Source of the DNA: Syntrophomonas sp. UBA1376 | Lineage (GTDB): Bacteria; Bacillota; Syntrophomonadia; Syntrophomonadales; Syntrophomonadaceae | Direction of reading: 5' to 3' | Length of the DNA: 22,360 bases | Assembly: GCA_002305535.1 (NCBI GenBank) | Contig: DBRE01000028.1 | Coordinates: 62,505 to 84,864 of the forward strand | Shown: piece by piece, positions 21,875 to 22,360 of the stretch | Position numbering within the stretch: the stretch's first letter is position 1 | How the letters are laid out: each line of letters opens with the position of its first letter | Notes under the pieces: generated by a model | Databases searched by the model: none | The model's input: the letters and a program-made list of their open reading frames with translations, nothing else | What the model was told of the DNA's origin: nothing | Program-made: the position numbers and the translations under genes

Positions 21875-22360
21875 CTAACTGCCCGCTACGCCGCCCGAGA
21901 CAATAAGCGTCATAACTTCCCCACTGTTGGCATCCAGCGGAATGACCTGCTGACGCGGAAATACAAACAGTTGCCCCGCAAAATTATATGACTGGGGTAC
22001 ATAAACTGATACCATATCGTCTAAGCCCAATATGTCTAAGGTTTCACAGGTTACAAAACCCAATACGTGAGCATCGCCAACAGAACTCAACCTTACCAAC
22101 ACCGGCTGGCTGAAACTTTTTTTATTGCCGACAAAAGCGTTGATCAGATCTTTTATCGACCCGTAGAGCAGCTTGACCAGCGGCAAGCGATCAAAAAGTC
22201 TATCCAGTGACAGCATGAGTTTTTTGGTAAGGAAATTGGATACTAAGAAGCCGATCAATATCACCAACAAAATTGTAGCCACAAAACCCACACCTGGAAT
22301 GATCCCTATACCCGGAATAGGTATTTTTAGCAATCCATCAACTTTTTGAAACAAAAAATA
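21875..22360 (-). CDS. DUF502 family membrane protein, 5' end outside the window
   Basis: At least 161 residues; the reading frame stays open to the right window edge (codons for Y and F precede the TTG at 22354), so the true start lies beyond and the TTG is unlikely to be it. Visible are a short loop (PIPGIGIIPGVG), one membrane helix (about 25-42 of the visible part), and the DUF502 core: DRLPLVKLLYGSIKDLINAF (read in part), VLVRLSSVGDAHVLGFVT, MVSVYVPQSYNFAGQ and GEVMTLIVSGGVA. The DUF502 family has no established role. The conserved N-terminal helix would lie outside the window. Confidence 0.85.
   Translation of the reverse strand, partial: YFLFQKVDGLLKIPIPGIGIIPGVGFVATILLVILIGFLVSNFLTKKLMLSLDRLFDRLPLVKLLYGSIKDLINAFVGNKKSFSQPVLVRLSSVGDAHVLGFVTCETLDILGLDDMVSVYVPQSYNFAGQLFVFPRQQVIPLDANSGEVMTLIVSGGVAGS

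Overview
The window looks like a chromosomal segment of an anaerobic, low-to-mid GC Gram-positive bacterium of the class Clostridia. The gene order ruvC-ruvA-ruvB ... queA-tgt-yajC-secD-secF, the SAM-I riboswitch, the BofC-like protein, QueH and the agr-type locus all fit this. The protein sequences suggest a relative of Syntrophomonas; that is an inference from general resemblance, not a database result. Nearly everything is on the minus strand. Only one unrecognised gene (9556-10305) and an agr-type peptide-signalling locus (19191-21289) are on the plus strand. No rRNA, tRNA, CRISPR array, transposase or prophage was found.

Right to left along the minus strand: a partial DUF502 membrane protein and a small four-helix 'holin superfamily IV' membrane protein (21418-22360); then, across the plus-strand agr block, tatA (18673-18954). 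Next comes a SAM-I riboswitch with its intrinsic terminator (about 18497-18635), heading a sulfur operon: a short cobalamin-dependent methionine synthase (metH), the HcyBio/COG1900 protein, a NIL-domain 2x[4Fe-4S] ferredoxin, a UPF0280/COG2122 protein, cysK, nadE, an isoprenylcysteine-methyltransferase-like membrane protein and yebC. These genes are packed with gaps of 1-20 bp or overlaps. Together they read as a SAM-repressed route from sulfide and aspartate semialdehyde to homocysteine and methionine, with cysteine synthesis attached. A bidirectional terminator (10318-10353) closes this operon against the plus-strand gene.

The left half holds a BofC-like anchored protein, then about 390 bp of nested inverted-repeat DNA (8347-8734) with no credible gene. 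After that follows a housekeeping run: ruvC-ruvA-ruvB (Holliday junction branch migration and resolution), queH, DUF2905, queA and tgt (queuosine tRNA modification), then yajC, an HD-domain protein, secD and secF (protein export accessory complex). A + oriented terminator hairpin sits just past secF.

The plus-strand agr-type locus is a sensor kinase, an AgrB peptide-processing protease and a 42-codon AgrD-like propeptide (21161-21289), with its own promoter and terminator. The propeptide predicts a five-residue thiolactone ring (C29-P-M-I-F33). No AgrA-type response regulator lies in the window. The most interesting points are the riboswitch-controlled homocysteine operon, the regulator-less agr cassette with its atypical kinase H-box, the nested repeat element beside ruvC, and the unrecognised acidic protein at 9556-10305.
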